DNA from: Brucella pituitosa
GTDB taxonomy: Bacteria; Pseudomonadota; Alphaproteobacteria; Rhizobiales; Rhizobiaceae
DNA length: 64,000 bases
Direction: 5' to 3'
NCBI RefSeq assembly: GCF_003049685.1
Contig: NZ_PYSY02000001.1
Coordinates: 1,054,001 to 1,118,000 of the forward strand
The position numbers and the translations under genes are program-made. Positions within the stretch are counted from its first letter, which is position 1. Each line of letters begins with the position of its first letter. The notes beneath the pieces are model-generated. The model had not been told where the DNA came from, did no database searches, and saw only the letters and a list, made by a program, of their open reading frames with translations. Of this stretch, positions 9,525 to 19,238 are shown piece after piece.

Positions 9525-10847
9525 ATGCGTCTGTCGCAGTATTTTTTGCCCATTCTGAAAGAAAATCCAAAGGAGGCAGAAATTGTCTCCCACAGGTTGA
9601 TGCTGCGCGCCGGTATGATCCGGCAGCAGTCGGCAGGCATCTATTCATGGCTCCCGCTTGGTCTGAAGGTCCTCAACAAGGTCTGCAACATCATTCGTGA
9701 AGAGCAGAATCGCGCTGGTGCCAACGAAATTCTGATGCCGACGATCCAGTCCGCCGATCTTTGGCGTGAAAGCGGTCGTTATGATGCCTATGGCAAGGAA
9801 ATGCTGCGCATTCAGGATCGTCAGGAGCGCGAAATGCTCTTCGGGCCGACCAATGAGGAAATGGTTACGGACATTTTCCGTTCCTATGTGCGCTCCTATA
9901 AGGATCTGCCGCTCAATCTTTATCATATTCAGTGGAAGTTCCGCGACGAAGTGCGTCCGCGTTTCGGCGTGATGCGTTCGCGCGAGTTCCTTATGAAGGA
10001 CGCCTATTCGTTCGACCTCGATTATGAGGGCGCGAAAATGGCTTACTACCGTATGTTCGTCTCTTACCTGCGCACTTTTGCCCGCGTCGGCCTGCAGGCG
10101 ATCCCAATGCGTGCGGATACCGGCCCGATCGGTGGCGATCTTTCGCACGAGTTCATCATTCTTGCAGAAACGGGCGAAAGCCAGGTTTATTGCGATAAGG
10201 CTTATCTCGATCTGGCGGTTCCGGGTGCTGATACGGATTTCCGTAATGACGCACAGCTGACGGATATCGTTACGCGCTGGACGACGCCTTACGCGGCAAC
10301 AGATGAAATGCACGACGAAGCAGAATGGTCGGCGGTGAAAGCTGACGATCAGGTTTCGGCTCGTGGTATTGAAGTTGGTCACATCTTCCATTTTGGCACC
10401 AAGTATTCCGAACCAATGGGTGCAAAGGTGCAGGGACCTGATGGCAAGGAACACCTCGTATCGATGGGTTCTTATGGTATTGGCCCGTCGCGTCTGGTTG
10501 CAGCTGCGATTGAAGCTTCGCACGATGAAGCAGGCATCATCTGGCCAAAGGCAATCGCACCGTTCGGCGTTGGCATTGTCAACATGAAGCCCGGCGATGA
10601 GGGTTGTGACGGCGTGAGCGAAAAGCTCTATGAAGCGTTTACCAATGCTGGGATTGATCCACTGCTGGATGATACGGACAATCGTCCGGGTTCCAAGTTT
10701 GCGACAATGGATCTGATCGGTCTGCCTTATCAGGTGATCGTCGGTCCACGCGGCGTTGCTGCGGGCGAAGTCGAAGTCAAGGATCGCAAGACGGGTGAGC
10801 GTCAGAACCTCACTGTTGAAGCGGCAATCAACCTTTTGACGGCTTAA
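9525..10847 (+). CDS. proS: prolyl-tRNA synthetase
   Basis: It charges tRNA-Pro with proline in the cytoplasm. The ATG at 9525 ([20 protein letters not shown]) gives 440 residues. A GTG nine bases upstream is less likely. This is the short alphaproteobacterial/mitochondrial form without the large editing insertion. Class II motifs are visible: motif 1 region [14 protein letters not shown], motif 2 [20 protein letters not shown], and motif 3 [11 protein letters not shown]. The anticodon-binding domain is at the C-terminus. lolC follows by two bases. Confidence 0.97.
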   Translation: MRLSQYFLPILKENPKEAEIVSHRLMLRAGMIRQQSAGIYSWLPLGLKVLNKVCNIIREEQNRAGANEILMPTIQSADLWRESGRYDAYGKEMLRIQDRQEREMLFGPTNEEMVTDIFRSYVRSYKDLPLNLYHIQWKFRDEVRPRFGVMRSREFLMKDAYSFDLDYEGAKMAYYRMFVSYLRTFARVGLQAIPMRADTGPIGGDLSHEFIILAETGESQVYCDKAYLDLAVPGADTDFRNDAQLTDIVTRWTTPYAATDEMHDEAEWSAVKADDQVSARGIEVGHIFHFGTKYSEPMGAKVQGPDGKEHLVSMGSYGIGPSRLVAAAIEASHDEAGIIWPKAIAPFGVGIVNMKPGDEGCDGVSEKLYEAFTNAGIDPLLDDTDNRPGSKFATMDLIGLPYQVIVGPRGVAAGEVEVKDRKTGERQNLTVEAAINLLTA

Positions 10848-10849
10848 AC

Positions 10850-12166
10850 ATGAGCAATGCGGCGGCAGCAAAATCTGACGGCAAGCAGAAGGTATCCAGC
10901 AAGGCGCCTTCTTCTGGTCCGTTCTCAGGCTATGAGCGGATGATCGCATGGCGCTATTTGCGAGCGCGCCGCCGCGAGACGTTTATCTCGGTCATTGCCG
11001 GTTTTTCTTTCACTGGCATCATGCTTGGTGTTGCCACGCTCATCATTGTTATGGCGGTGATGAACGGGTTTCGTGCCGAGCTTTTGAACCGCATTTTGGG
11101 TATCAATGGCCACCTCATCATGCAGCCGATGGATCGGCCTCTTGATGATTATGCGAGCCTCATCCAGCGCATAGATGGGATCAAGGGTGTCCAGTTCGCT
11201 ATTCCTGTGGTCGAGGGGCAAGCCCTCGTTCAGGGTAACATCGGTGCTGGCACCGGTGCATTGGTACGTGGTCTTCGCGAAGAGGATCTTGACAAGCTCA
11301 AGCTTGTTTCCACGAATGTAAAACAGGGCACATTGAAGGGCTTCGATCAGAGCGGCGGCGTGGCAATTGGCACCCGTATGGCTGAAAATCTCGGCCTTTC
11401 TATTGGCGATTCACTGCGCGTTATCTCACCCGATGGTGACGTCACGCCTTTTGGCGTCAATCCACGCGTGAAGGCCTATCCGATTGTTGCAATCTTCGAG
11501 ATCGGCATGTCGGAATATGATGCGTCAATCGTCATGATGCCGCTCTCAGAGGCGCAGCTTTTCTTCAATCAGGAAGGCAAGGTGCAGTCGCTGGAGATAT
11601 TTGTCGATAACCCCGACAAGGTGGATGCAATGCGTGCGCCTGTCGAAGAAGTAGCAGCCCGCCAGATTTCTCTGGTGGATTGGCGCCAGCGTAACCAGAC
11701 TTTCTTTTCGGCGCTACAGGTCGAACGTAATGTCATGTTCATGATCCTGACGCTGATCGTGCTTGTCGCTGCGCTCAATATCATCTCCGGTCTCATCATG
11801 CTTGTGAAGGACAAGGGGCACGATATCGCTATCCTGCGCACCATGGGTGCAACGCGCGGCGCGGTGATGCGCATATTCCTGATGACTGGCGCTGCCATTG
11901 GTGTGACGGGGACGCTTGCAGGCGTCGTCTTAGGCGTTGTCGTATGCCTTAATGTTGAGCGTCTGCGTGAGTTCTTCTCTTGGCTTTCGGGTACAACATT
12001 GTTCAATCCGGAACTTTATTTCCTGAGCACGCTACCCGCGAAGATGGATGTTGGTGAAACATTGTCCGTCATAGCAATGGCTTTGATCCTTTCTTTTATT
12101 GCCACCATTTTGCCGGCATGGCGCGCTGCTAAGCTCGATCCGGTCGAAGCCCTGAGGTATGAATAA
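10850..12166 (+). CDS. lolC: lipoprotein-releasing ABC transporter permease LolC
   Basis: This is an inner-membrane permease of the LolCDE machine, which extracts outer-membrane lipoproteins and hands them to LolA. The 438-residue protein has one transmembrane helix near residue 50 ([20 protein letters not shown]), a large periplasmic domain, and three C-terminal helices. The MacB/FtsX-type coupling motif [20 protein letters not shown] is near residue 320. A single LolC/E-type gene here, not a lolC/lolE pair, fits species using a LolF-like homodimer. The stop overlaps the lolD start. Confidence 0.95.
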   Translation: MSNAAAAKSDGKQKVSSKAPSSGPFSGYERMIAWRYLRARRRETFISVIAGFSFTGIMLGVATLIIVMAVMNGFRAELLNRILGINGHLIMQPMDRPLDDYASLIQRIDGIKGVQFAIPVVEGQALVQGNIGAGTGALVRGLREEDLDKLKLVSTNVKQGTLKGFDQSGGVAIGTRMAENLGLSIGDSLRVISPDGDVTPFGVNPRVKAYPIVAIFEIGMSEYDASIVMMPLSEAQLFFNQEGKVQSLEIFVDNPDKVDAMRAPVEEVAARQISLVDWRQRNQTFFSALQVERNVMFMILTLIVLVAALNIISGLIMLVKDKGHDIAILRTMGATRGAVMRIFLMTGAAIGVTGTLAGVVLGVVVCLNVERLREFFSWLSGTTLFNPELYFLSTLPAKMDVGETLSVIAMALILSFIATILPAWRAAKLDPVEALRYE

Positions 12167-12849
12167 TGGCGGCTGAAATCATTCTGCGTCTGGAAAATGT
12201 CAGCCGCGCCTATAAGGAAGCTGATCGCGAACTCGTTATTCTCAAGGACGCGAACTTTACACTGCGTCGCGGCGAGATGGTCGCGCTCGTTGCACCATCT
12301 GGTGCGGGCAAGTCGACTTTGCTGCATACAGCCGGTCTGCTTGAACGCCCGGACAGCGGCGATGTCATTATTGATGGCCGTTCATGTGGTGGTCTGTCGG
12401 AAGACGAGCGTACAGCGGTTCGTCGCAACGATGTCGGCTTTGTCTATCAGTTCCATCATCTGTTGCCGGAATTTTCAGCCCTTGAAAATGTGATGATGCC
12501 GCAAATGATCCGTGGTTTGCCGCAGAAGGCAGCATCAGTACGTGCACAGCAGCTGCTCGATTATATGAAGATCGGCAAGCGTGCGTCTCATCGTCCCTCG
12601 GAGCTTTCCGGTGGTGAGCAGCAGCGCGTCGCGATTGCGCGTGCGGTTGCCAATGCGCCTCTGGTATTGTTGGCCGATGAGCCGACAGGCAATCTCGATC
12701 CGACGACCTCGTCTTATGTCTTCGGTGCGCTGGAAGCACTTGTGCGTCAGTCGGGCCTTGCAGCTTTGATTGCAACGCATAACCACGAACTGGCCCGCCG
12801 TATGGATCGTCGTGTGACGCTTCGCGAAGGCAAGGTCGTCGACGTCTAA
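12166..12849 (+). CDS. lolD: lipoprotein-releasing ABC transporter ATPase LolD
   Basis: This is the cytoplasmic ATPase that drives lipoprotein release with LolC. The 227-residue protein has Walker [10 protein letters not shown] around residues 43-51, a Q-loop in [11 protein letters not shown], the ABC signature [14 protein letters not shown] near residue 144, Walker [13 protein letters not shown], and the switch His in IATHNHELA. The [11 protein letters not shown] segment after the Q-loop is typical of LolD. The start overlaps the lolC stop by one base, so the two are translationally coupled. Confidence 0.97.
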   Translation: MAAEIILRLENVSRAYKEADRELVILKDANFTLRRGEMVALVAPSGAGKSTLLHTAGLLERPDSGDVIIDGRSCGGLSEDERTAVRRNDVGFVYQFHHLLPEFSALENVMMPQMIRGLPQKAASVRAQQLLDYMKIGKRASHRPSELSGGEQQRVAIARAVANAPLVLLADEPTGNLDPTTSSYVFGALEALVRQSGLAALIATHNHELARRMDRRVTLREGKVVDV

Positions 12850-12858
12850 TCAGTCGCC

Positions 12859-12896
12859 TATCAAGGGGCGATGCGCAAAGCGCTCGCGCCTTGATA
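12859..12896 (+). other. hairpin after lolD
   Basis: TATCAAGG and CCTTGATA form an eight-pair stem extended by partly paired GGCG/CGCG around a GC-rich loop. There is no T-run, so it could stabilise the 3' end or assist Rho-dependent termination. Confidence 0.35.
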
Positions 12897-13020
12897 TGTA
12901 GACAAAACTTCCCCCTCATATCTTGTTTGTTCAACGCCGGTGGCCATGCTGCCGGCGATTGCACGTTTATTTTTCGTAAACCTTAAATACATGCATCTAT
13001 AAGAACGGGTGTTGACATTA

Positions 13021-13035
13021 GAACAAAAATGGAAC
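13021..13035 (+). promoter_or_regulatory. LexA (SOS) box
   Basis: GAAC-N7-GAAC is an exact match to the alphaproteobacterial LexA operator. It lies 38 bases upstream of the small membrane-protein ORF at 13074. It is flanked by TTGACA at 13012-13017 and a possible TATAAG -10 at 12998-13003, so LexA bound here would block transcription of the small gene. Confidence 0.82.
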
Positions 13036-13073
13036 AAAAAATAAACATACGTGAACAAAGAGGAGTTATTCCA

Positions 13074-13160
13074 ATGACCGATCTCGTCTACGACGTTTTG
13101 TCTTTCGTCTCCGTCAGCCTGTTCGTTGCCACTTTCGCCATCTGGGTAAGTGTAATCTGA
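13074..13160 (+). CDS. 28-residue SOS-controlled membrane protein (SidA-like candidate)
   Basis: A short gene with an excellent ribosome binding site (AGAGGAG at 13059-13065, 8 bases before the ATG) encodes 28 residues starting MTDLVYDVLSFV and ending IWVSVI. Apart from a short acidic N-terminus the whole chain is one hydrophobic helix. A perfect LexA box precedes it. In Caulobacter the SOS-induced inhibitor of cell division SidA is a 29-residue single-span inner-membrane protein acting on the division machinery, and from memory its gene is next to dnaE, as here. Size, topology, LexA control and position all agree, but residue similarity could not be tested. A GGGTTC/GAACCC hairpin follows at 13172-13189. 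Confidence 0.72.
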   Translation: MTDLVYDVLSFVSVSLFVATFAIWVSVI

Positions 13161-13379
13161 AAACGTGATAAGGGTTCTTCTGTGAACCCCGTTGATTGTA
13201 ACGACCGTCGCTCTGGACTTCGTTGCCGTATTCCCCGAAACTGGCGTAGTGGGCGATAAGAGTCGCCCGTTACCGGGTGCAGCTCTCATTGAATGAGACG
13301 TGCCCGGACGGCGCTGGGACATGATTTCGCTATCATGGTATGGCAGTGCTTTCAGCTCTGTATAGATCGGGGAAATAGA

Positions 13380-16300
13380 ATGAGTGATACAGCAAGCATT
13401 GCAGCGGGCGAGGGCAAGTCGTCACCTCGTTTCGTCCATTTGCGGGTACATTCTGCCTATTCCTTGCTTGAAGGCGCATTGCCTGTCGGCAAGATCATCA
13501 AACAGGCGATTGCCGATGAAGCACCGGCCATCGCGATAACTGATAGCAATAATCTTTTTGGTGCACTGGAATTTGCGCAGAAGGCGTCGAAAGACGGTTT
13601 GCAGCCAATTATCGGTTGTCAGCTGGACTTGGGGTTTGGCGATCACAATGATAACAGCCGCAGTGCCAATCGCCGACTGGTTCTCGATTTGGCGCCTGTT
13701 GTTTTGCTCGCTTCGACCGAAGAGGGCTATGCGAATATCGTTAGGCTCGTCAGCCGTGCCTTCCTTGATACTCCGTCGGGCGATCCGGTTCACATCGAAG
13801 CAAACTGGCTATCCGGCTTGTCCGATGACGTCATTGTGCTTTCGGGTGGACAGCTCGGTCCAATCGGACGGGCTTTTGCTGCAGACCGCCCGGACCGTGC
13901 AGAAGCACGTCTGGCGTTTTTGAAAGAAGCTTTTGGAAATCGGCTATATGTCGAATTGCAGCGACAATCCGGCTATGACCGTGCGCTTGAGGCGAAGACT
14001 GTTGAGCTCGCCTATGCGATGGACTTACCGCTTGTTGCAACCAATGAAGCCTTCTTCCTCAAGGCGGAAGACTTCGAGGCACATGACGCGCTGCTTGCTA
14101 TTGCCGAAGGGCAAATCCTTTCCAATGATGATCGCCGCCGTCTGACACCGGATCATCATCTCAAAAGCCGCGCAGAAATGGCGGCTCTATTTGCAGACCT
14201 GCCGGAAGCACTCGAAAACACGATTGAAATTGCCGAACGTTGCAGCTGGTTCACGCAGACGCGTCAGCCCATTCTGCCGCGCTTTACTGGTGAGTCTGAT
14301 GATCCAGAGGCAGGTATTCAGGCCGAAGCCGAAGAGCTGGCCCGACAGGCGCGTGAAGGCCTGAAGATGCGGCTGGAAACTGCCGGTCTTGCCGAAGGAT
14401 ATACGGAAGAACAATATGCCGAACGTCTCGATTACGAGATTGGCATTATCACCCGCATGAAGTTCCCGGGTTACTTCCTGATCGTTGCGGACTTTATCAA
14501 ATGGGCGAAGTTGCACGGCATTCCAGTCGGGCCGGGACGTGGTTCAGGTGCTGGCTCTCTCGTCGCTTACGCATTGACTATTACCGACGTCGACCCACTA
14601 AGGTTTTCGCTGCTGTTTGAGCGCTTTCTTAATCCAGACCGCGTATCGATGCCCGATTTTGATATCGACTTCTGTCAGGAACGCCGCGAAGAAGTCATTC
14701 GCTACGTACAGGAGAAATATGGGCGCGATCAGGTCGCACAGATCATAACTTTCGGAACGCTTCAGGCGCGCGCTGTGCTGCGCGACGTGGGACGCGTTCT
14801 CGAAATGCCTTACGGGCAGGTTGACCGTCTTTGTAAGCTGGTGCCGCAGAACCCGGCCAATCCGGTGTCACTGGCGCAGGCTATTGAGACAGAGCCGAAA
14901 ATCAATGAAGAGCGCGAGAAAGAACCGGTCGTCGGTCGTCTTCTCGATATGGCGCTGAAGCTTGAAGGGCTTTATCGCCACGCCTCAACGCACGCTGCCG
15001 GTATTGTGATTGGTGATCGGCCTCTTTCTGAACTCGTGCCAATGTATCGCGATCCTCGTTCGGATATGCCGGTTACTCAGTTTAACATGAAGTGGGTCGA
15101 GCAGGCGGGACTGGTCAAGTTCGACTTTCTCGGTCTGAAAACGCTCACCGTGCTGGAAACAGCCGTCAAGCTTGTTGCGCGTAAAGGCATTGAAATTGAC
15201 CTTACGCGCCTGCCGTTCGATGACGCACTGACTTATGAAATGCTTTCGCGCGGCGAAACCGTCGGCGTGTTCCAGGTTGAAAGTGCGGGCATGCGCAAGG
15301 CGCTGCTCGGCATGCGTCCTGACCGGATTGAGGACATTATTGCGCTTGTGGCGCTTTATCGTCCGGGTCCGATGGAGAATATCCCGACCTATAATGCGCG
15401 TAAGAACGGTGAGGAGGAAATCGCCTCCATTCACCCGAAAATCGACGGCCTTATCAAGGAAACGCAGGGCGTTATCGTCTATCAGGAACAGGTTATGCAG
15501 ATCGCGCAGGTGCTTTCGGGCTATTCGCTCGGTGAAGCTGACCTTCTGCGTCGCGCGATGGGTAAGAAGATCCGCGAGGAGATGGACAAGCAGCGCGTTC
15601 GTTTCGTCGATGGTGCGATTGAAGGCGGTGTCGACAAGGCGCAGGCGAATATGATTTTCGACCTGTTGGCCAAGTTCGCTGACTATGGCTTCAACAAGTC
15701 TCATGCCGCAGCCTATGCAATCGTGTCTTACCAGACCGCCTATATGAAGGCGCATTATCCAGTCGAGTTCCTCGCGGCTTCGATGACCTACGATATGTCC
15801 AACGCCGACAAGCTCAACGATTTCCGCCGCGAGGCCAATCGTCTGGGTATCGATGTGGTGACACCATCTGTCATGACTTCCTTCCGCCCGTTTGAAGTTG
15901 GCGAAAAGAAGATTTTCTACTCGTTGGCAGCGATTAAGGGCGTTGGCGAAGCGGCTGTGGACCATATCGTCAATGTGCGGGCTGAGAAGCCGTTTGAAAG
16001 CCTTGAGGATTTCTGCGAGCGTATTGATCCGAAAATCGTCAATCGACGTGTGATGGAAAGCTTGATCAATGCGGGCGCGCTCGATTGTTTTGGGCGTGAT
16101 CGCGCTGCAATGAGCGCGGGCATGGATCGCATCATGGGCTTTGCGCAGCGCACTCAGGAAAATGCGGCCAGTGGTCAGTCCGACATTTTCGGTCTTTCGG
16201 GAGCGCCAAAGGAACAATTGATCCTGCCACAGGCCGCTCCCTGGTTGCCGTCAGAAAAGCTGCACCGCGAATTCCAGGCGGTAGGCTTTTATCTATCTGC

Positions 16301-16868
16301 TCATCCGCTGGACGAATATCGTCAGGTTCTCGATCGTATGCGCGTTCAGAGTTGGGCAGATTTCTCGGCCGCTGTGAAGCGCGGTGCAAATGCAGGACGT
16401 CTGGCGGGCACTGTCACCACGCGTCAGGAACGCAAAACGCGCACTGGCAACAAGATGGGTATCGTGCAGCTTTCCGATGCCAGCGGTCAGTTTGAAGCTG
16501 TGCTTTTCTCCGAAGGTCTTGCGCAGTATCGCGATCTTCTCGAAAGTGGTAAATCGGTGGTCATCACGGTTGCCGCCGAAAACCGTCCGGAAGGCATAGG
16601 CTTGCGTATCCAGACGGTACAATCGCTGGAAGATGAGGCATGCCGGATGCAGAAGGCGCTCCGGCTTTATCTTCGCTCCGCTGAAGCTTTGAAGCACATC
16701 GTGCCGCATTTCAACACGCGTGGCGATGGTCAGGTGAGCCTTATCGTGATCAAGGAAGAAGGCCAGCGTGAAGTTGAGATCGAACTTCCGCATCGCTATC
16801 GTGTCAGCCCACAGATCGCCAGCGCCATGAAGGCAATTCCCGGTGTCGTGGAAGTCGAACTGGTTTAG
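13380..16868 (+). CDS. dnaE: DNA polymerase III subunit alpha
   Basis: This is the catalytic subunit of the replicative polymerase. I use the ATG at 13380 (MSDTASIAAGEG) because GGGGA lies before it, giving 1162 residues. The open frame runs 29 codons further upstream. The N-terminal PHP domain starts at FVHLRVHSAYSLLEG. The polymerase core carries the catalytic aspartates in MPDFDIDFCQERREEVI near residue 425. Helix-hairpin-helix elements and the C-terminal OB fold (RLAGTVTTRQERKTRTGNKM) follow. Its length and OB fold mark it as DnaE1, not the SOS polymerase DnaE2. Its TAG stop is also the first three bases of a palindromic repeat. Confidence 0.97.
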   Translation: MSDTASIAAGEGKSSPRFVHLRVHSAYSLLEGALPVGKIIKQAIADEAPAIAITDSNNLFGALEFAQKASKDGLQPIIGCQLDLGFGDHNDNSRSANRRLVLDLAPVVLLASTEEGYANIVRLVSRAFLDTPSGDPVHIEANWLSGLSDDVIVLSGGQLGPIGRAFAADRPDRAEARLAFLKEAFGNRLYVELQRQSGYDRALEAKTVELAYAMDLPLVATNEAFFLKAEDFEAHDALLAIAEGQILSNDDRRRLTPDHHLKSRAEMAALFADLPEALENTIEIAERCSWFTQTRQPILPRFTGESDDPEAGIQAEAEELARQAREGLKMRLETAGLAEGYTEEQYAERLDYEIGIITRMKFPGYFLIVADFIKWAKLHGIPVGPGRGSGAGSLVAYALTITDVDPLRFSLLFERFLNPDRVSMPDFDIDFCQERREEVIRYVQEKYGRDQVAQIITFGTLQARAVLRDVGRVLEMPYGQVDRLCKLVPQNPANPVSLAQAIETEPKINEEREKEPVVGRLLDMALKLEGLYRHASTHAAGIVIGDRPLSELVPMYRDPRSDMPVTQFNMKWVEQAGLVKFDFLGLKTLTVLETAVKLVARKGIEIDLTRLPFDDALTYEMLSRGETVGVFQVESAGMRKALLGMRPDRIEDIIALVALYRPGPMENIPTYNARKNGEEEIASIHPKIDGLIKETQGVIVYQEQVMQIAQVLSGYSLGEADLLRRAMGKKIREEMDKQRVRFVDGAIEGGVDKAQANMIFDLLAKFADYGFNKSHAAAYAIVSYQTAYMKAHYPVEFLAASMTYDMSNADKLNDFRREANRLGIDVVTPSVMTSFRPFEVGEKKIFYSLAAIKGVGEAAVDHIVNVRAEKPFESLEDFCERIDPKIVNRRVMESLINAGALDCFGRDRAAMSAGMDRIMGFAQRTQENAASGQSDIFGLSGAPKEQLILPQAAPWLPSEKLHREFQAVGFYLSAHPLDEYRQVLDRMRVQSWADFSAAVKRGANAGRLAGTVTTRQERKTRTGNKMGIVQLSDASGQFEAVLFSEGLAQYRDLLESGKSVVITVAAENRPEGIGLRIQTVQSLEDEACRMQKALRLYLRSAEALKHIVPHFNTRGDGQVSLIVIKEEGQREVEIELPHRYRVSPQIASAMKAIPGVVEVELV

Positions 16869-16912
16869 AGCCCATCCCGAAAACCGTTTCACACTTTTCG
16901 GGATGCGCTCTA
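16866..16912. repeat. palindromic repeat, single module
   Basis: TAGAGC...CCCGAAAA...TTTTCGGG...GCTCTA forms a near-perfect palindrome between convergent dnaE and the NmrA-type gene. Its first bases TAG are the dnaE stop codon. It is the same family as the copies at 33168, 44852 and 52900. Confidence 0.85.
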
Positions 16913-16969
16913 AATCTATCGATTTACTTCACGGAAACCGGGCGGTTGTCCGCCCGGTCGTAATTGATC

Positions 16970-17611
16970 TTAGTAAGCAGCAGTGAAACGCTGGCGAATA
17001 TGCTTACCCTGTTCCGCTTCATCGACGATCGCAACGGCCAGATCTTCAACTGAAATTTTGCTTTCGCCCTTGTCGTCAAAAACAGGCTGGTCTGCACCAA
17101 GGCGATATTTGCCTGTACGTTCGCCGGGCTGGAGAATGATGGCAGGTGAAACGAATGTCCAATCCAGGTCCTTCTCTTCGCGCAGTTCGTTGAGTGCCTG
17201 ACGTGCGCCCAGCGCACCTTCCTTCCATTCGGCAGGAAACTCAGGGGAGTCCACGAGCTGATGGCCATTGATCTCAAGGCTACCTGCACCGCCAACTGCG
17301 ATCAGACGCTTCACGCCTGCTTTTTTGGCAGCTTCATTGATGGAACGGCTGCCGTTGATGTGGTTTTCGCGAATATTGGCGTCTGCCCAGCCGGGATTGA
17401 ATGCTGAAATGACGATGTCGCTGCCAGCAATCTGCTTTGCGAGCGCATCGGTGTCGAATACGTCGGTCTTTACAGCAGTCACATTATCGAGTTTCGCAAC
17501 CTTATCCGTATTGCGGACCAGGGCGGCGACACTGTGGCCGCGTGATGCAGCTTCCTTGAGGACGGCAGCGCCAACAAAACCTGTAGCGCCGATCAGTGCG
17601 ATTTTAGCCAT
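16970..17611 (-). CDS. NAD(P)-binding NmrA/YwnB-type oxidoreductase
   Basis: This is a short-chain-type Rossmann protein of 213 residues. The dinucleotide motif is IALIGATGFVGAAVL at 4-18, and an acidic turn lies at the end of the second strand region. The pattern VKRLIAVGGAGSLEI near residue 100 matches atypical SDR proteins of the NmrA/YwnB group, which bind NAD(P)H and often lack the usual Tyr-Lys pair. The substrate is unknown. It diverges from an HxlR regulator, which suggests induction by electrophiles or redox stress. ATG is preceded by AAGGAAAA. Confidence 0.85.
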   Translation of the reverse strand: MAKIALIGATGFVGAAVLKEAASRGHSVAALVRNTDKVAKLDNVTAVKTDVFDTDALAKQIAGSDIVISAFNPGWADANIRENHINGSRSINEAAKKAGVKRLIAVGGAGSLEINGHQLVDSPEFPAEWKEGALGARQALNELREEKDLDWTFVSPAIILQPGERTGKYRLGADQPVFDDKGESKISVEDLAVAIVDEAEQGKHIRQRFTAAY

Positions 17612-17672
17612 GACATTTTCCTTTCAGTTCCAATCATAGAAGTGATATTTAATAATCAGGTTCTTTATGGTA

Positions 17673-17682
17673 ACTAGGTAGT
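17673..17682. promoter_or_regulatory. possible HxlR operator
   Basis: ACTA-GG-TAGT lies between the divergent NmrA-type and HxlR genes. HxlR proteins bind short inverted repeats of this general kind in divergent promoters. This is a positional inference only. Confidence 0.3.
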
Positions 17683-17804
17683 CGATACGCAGAGCCTTGT
17701 GAAGAACGCACTTTTTCATGGTTAGGGTACATGGAAGTAACTGTGTCGCTGACAAGAGCGGTCAGTCGAGAATGAAGCGGCAGAAGCATGCCCAAGGAGA
17801 CAGA

Positions 17805-18227
17805 ATGACGATCACCACACGCCCGGATGCCAAAACGCCGTTATTGTCGTCGACGGCTGCGTTTCAATCCGACCCAGAAGGTGAAGGCCTATGTCCAATC
17901 CGCGAAGTGCTTGACCGGGTGGGAGATACGTGGAGCATTCTCGTTGTCTTCAACTTGCAAACAGGCTCCATGCGTTTCAACGCGCTGCGGCGAGCGATTG
18001 AGGGTATTTCCCAACGGATGCTGACTGTTACCTTGCGTTCGCTCGAGCGTGATGGGTTAGTGGCACGCCATGTGCGTCCGACCTCACCGCCTGAGGTCGA
18101 GTATTCCTTGACGGAGCTCGGCCATTCACTGGCGGTGCCGATTGATGTTCTCGGGCAATGGGCAGTCAAGAATCGTAAGGAAATGCGGGAAGCCCGTTCA
18201 CGCTTTGATGGCGAGGCAGAAGAATAA
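17805..18227 (+). CDS. HxlR-family transcriptional regulator
   Basis: This is a winged-helix regulator of the HxlR type. I start at the ATG at 17805, preceded by AAGGAGA, giving 140 residues. The family hallmark Cys is C30 in LCPIREVLDRVGDTWSILV, followed by RFNALRRAIEGISQRMLT (recognition region) and the wing VEYSLTELG. Many HxlR members sense aldehydes, quinones or oxidants through that Cys. It is transcribed divergently from the NmrA-type oxidoreductase and probably controls it. Confidence 0.92.
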   Translation: MTITTRPDAKTPLLSSTAAFQSDPEGEGLCPIREVLDRVGDTWSILVVFNLQTGSMRFNALRRAIEGISQRMLTVTLRSLERDGLVARHVRPTSPPEVEYSLTELGHSLAVPIDVLGQWAVKNRKEMREARSRFDGEAEE

Positions 18228-18259
18228 GGAACCTGATACGGGTGGACTCGTTACTCTCC

Positions 18260-18356
18260 TAGAGCGTGTCGCGCTTAATCGCACCCATGGCGCTCGCTCT
18301 AGATTCTTTTAACTGTCGCATGTTCACGAACGCTAAATGAATCCATTTAGCTGCGA
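18260..18356. repeat. paired palindromic repeat upstream of DUF3008 gene
   Basis: TAGAGCG...CGCTCGCTCTA (18260-18301) resembles module B of the dispersed family. It is followed by a cruciform-capable segment, GTCGCA (18314) with TGCGAC (18356) enclosing CTAAATG/CATTTAG. It occupies most of the gap between the HxlR and DUF3008 genes. Confidence 0.6.
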
Positions 18357-18383
18357 CATGCTTTAGCCAAGGGAGTAATAACA

Positions 18384-18581
18384 ATGCCAGCAAAATCACA
18401 GGCTCAGCAAAAAGCTGCCGGTGCCGCACTTGCCGCCAAGCGCGGCGAGATCAGGAAAAGCGAGCTGATCGGTGCTTCAAAAGAAATGTATGAATCGATG
18501 ACTGAGAAAGAACTCGAAGAATTTGCAGAGACCAAGCACAAAGGCTTGCCAGAGTATGTCTCGGATAAAAAGAGCAACTGA
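18384..18581 (+). CDS. DUF3008 family small protein
   Basis: This is a 65-residue, highly charged soluble protein starting MPAKSQAQQKAAGAALAAKR and containing SKEMYESMTEKELEEFA. The family is recognised by this N-terminus and the MYESMTEKELEEFA core. Its function is unknown, though such proteins are often abundant under stress or in stationary phase. AAGGGAG precedes the start. It probably has its own promoter because a repeat separates it from the regulator upstream. Confidence 0.88.
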   Translation: MPAKSQAQQKAAGAALAAKRGEIRKSELIGASKEMYESMTEKELEEFAETKHKGLPEYVSDKKSN

Positions 18582-18618
18582 TTAAAAGTCAGTTGCTCCG
18601 ATAGGCGGCAAACAACGC

Positions 18619-19044
18619 TTACTTTGCGCCTTTTCCGGGTGCCAGTTCGATTGCCTTAAGCTTGCCACCAGTTATGCCGCAGCGCAGGGTGATCGTATCC
18701 CATTGTGTGCCGCCGCTTTTTGTACGGGCTTCACCGGGTACTGAAATAACGGCAGAAACCTTATTCGCGTCTTTGGCGCTGAACTTCGATGATTTGTCGT
18801 TGGTTGTAGCAGCAGCGATATCGTCCTTGGTAAAGCCGAGACGATCATATTTCTTGCTCTTCTTCACATAGTCATAGGCGCTCGCGATGCAATCAGCCAC
18901 TTGCGGTGATGCTTGCTGGTCTTTTACGAGGGTCTGATAATTCCCTGTGAAATCCTTTGAACGCTTGGGTACGGCGTCTGCATGGGCAGCACCTGCGATT
19001 CCGAGAGTGAAAATTGCAGAAAGTATAATCTGGGTCGATTTCAT
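18619..19044 (-). CDS. hypothetical exported protein
   Basis: I do not recognise the family. The 141-residue product begins MKSTQIILSAIFTLGIAGAAHA, a clear Sec signal peptide with cleavage after AHA. The mature part is basic and contains two Cys residues (in VADCIASAYDY and TLRCGITGG), which could form a disulfide in the periplasm. AAGGAAG precedes the ATG. The frame extends 15 codons upstream but without signal-like sequence. It stands alone between DUF3008 and the hairpin elements. Confidence 0.8.
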   Translation of the reverse strand: MKSTQIILSAIFTLGIAGAAHADAVPKRSKDFTGNYQTLVKDQQASPQVADCIASAYDYVKKSKKYDRLGFTKDDIAAATTNDKSSKFSAKDANKVSAVISVPGEARTKSGGTQWDTITLRCGITGGKLKAIELAPGKGAK

Positions 19045-19147
19045 GGATCGCTTCCTTTGAAAAGCCACCGCGCAAATTGCGGTAAGCAAAATCGATAATG
19101 ACGATGCTATTAGAAAGGTAGTTTTGGTTTTTTAATGGTGCCCCCAC

Positions 19148-19225
19148 CTAGTGTGGTGGATTTGAAGTTCCTATCAGTTGTGTTGCATCCACGTTTAGGA
19201 ACTTCAAATCCGTAAACCACACTAG
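19148..19225. repeat. hairpin element 1 with CTAG ends
   Basis: A long inverted repeat. The arms CTAGTGTGGT plus a 16-base arm (19148-19173) pair with 19196-19225, leaving a 22-base loop and a four-base bulge. The ends are CTAG. No ORF lies inside. It looks like a non-autonomous palindromic mobile element. Confidence 0.75.
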
Positions 19226-19238
19226 ATTCAATATCATA

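Noticed and set aside
13293-13379. 29-codon upstream extension of dnaE
   Set aside because: The ATG at 13380 has a good ribosome binding site and the extension is not DnaE-like.
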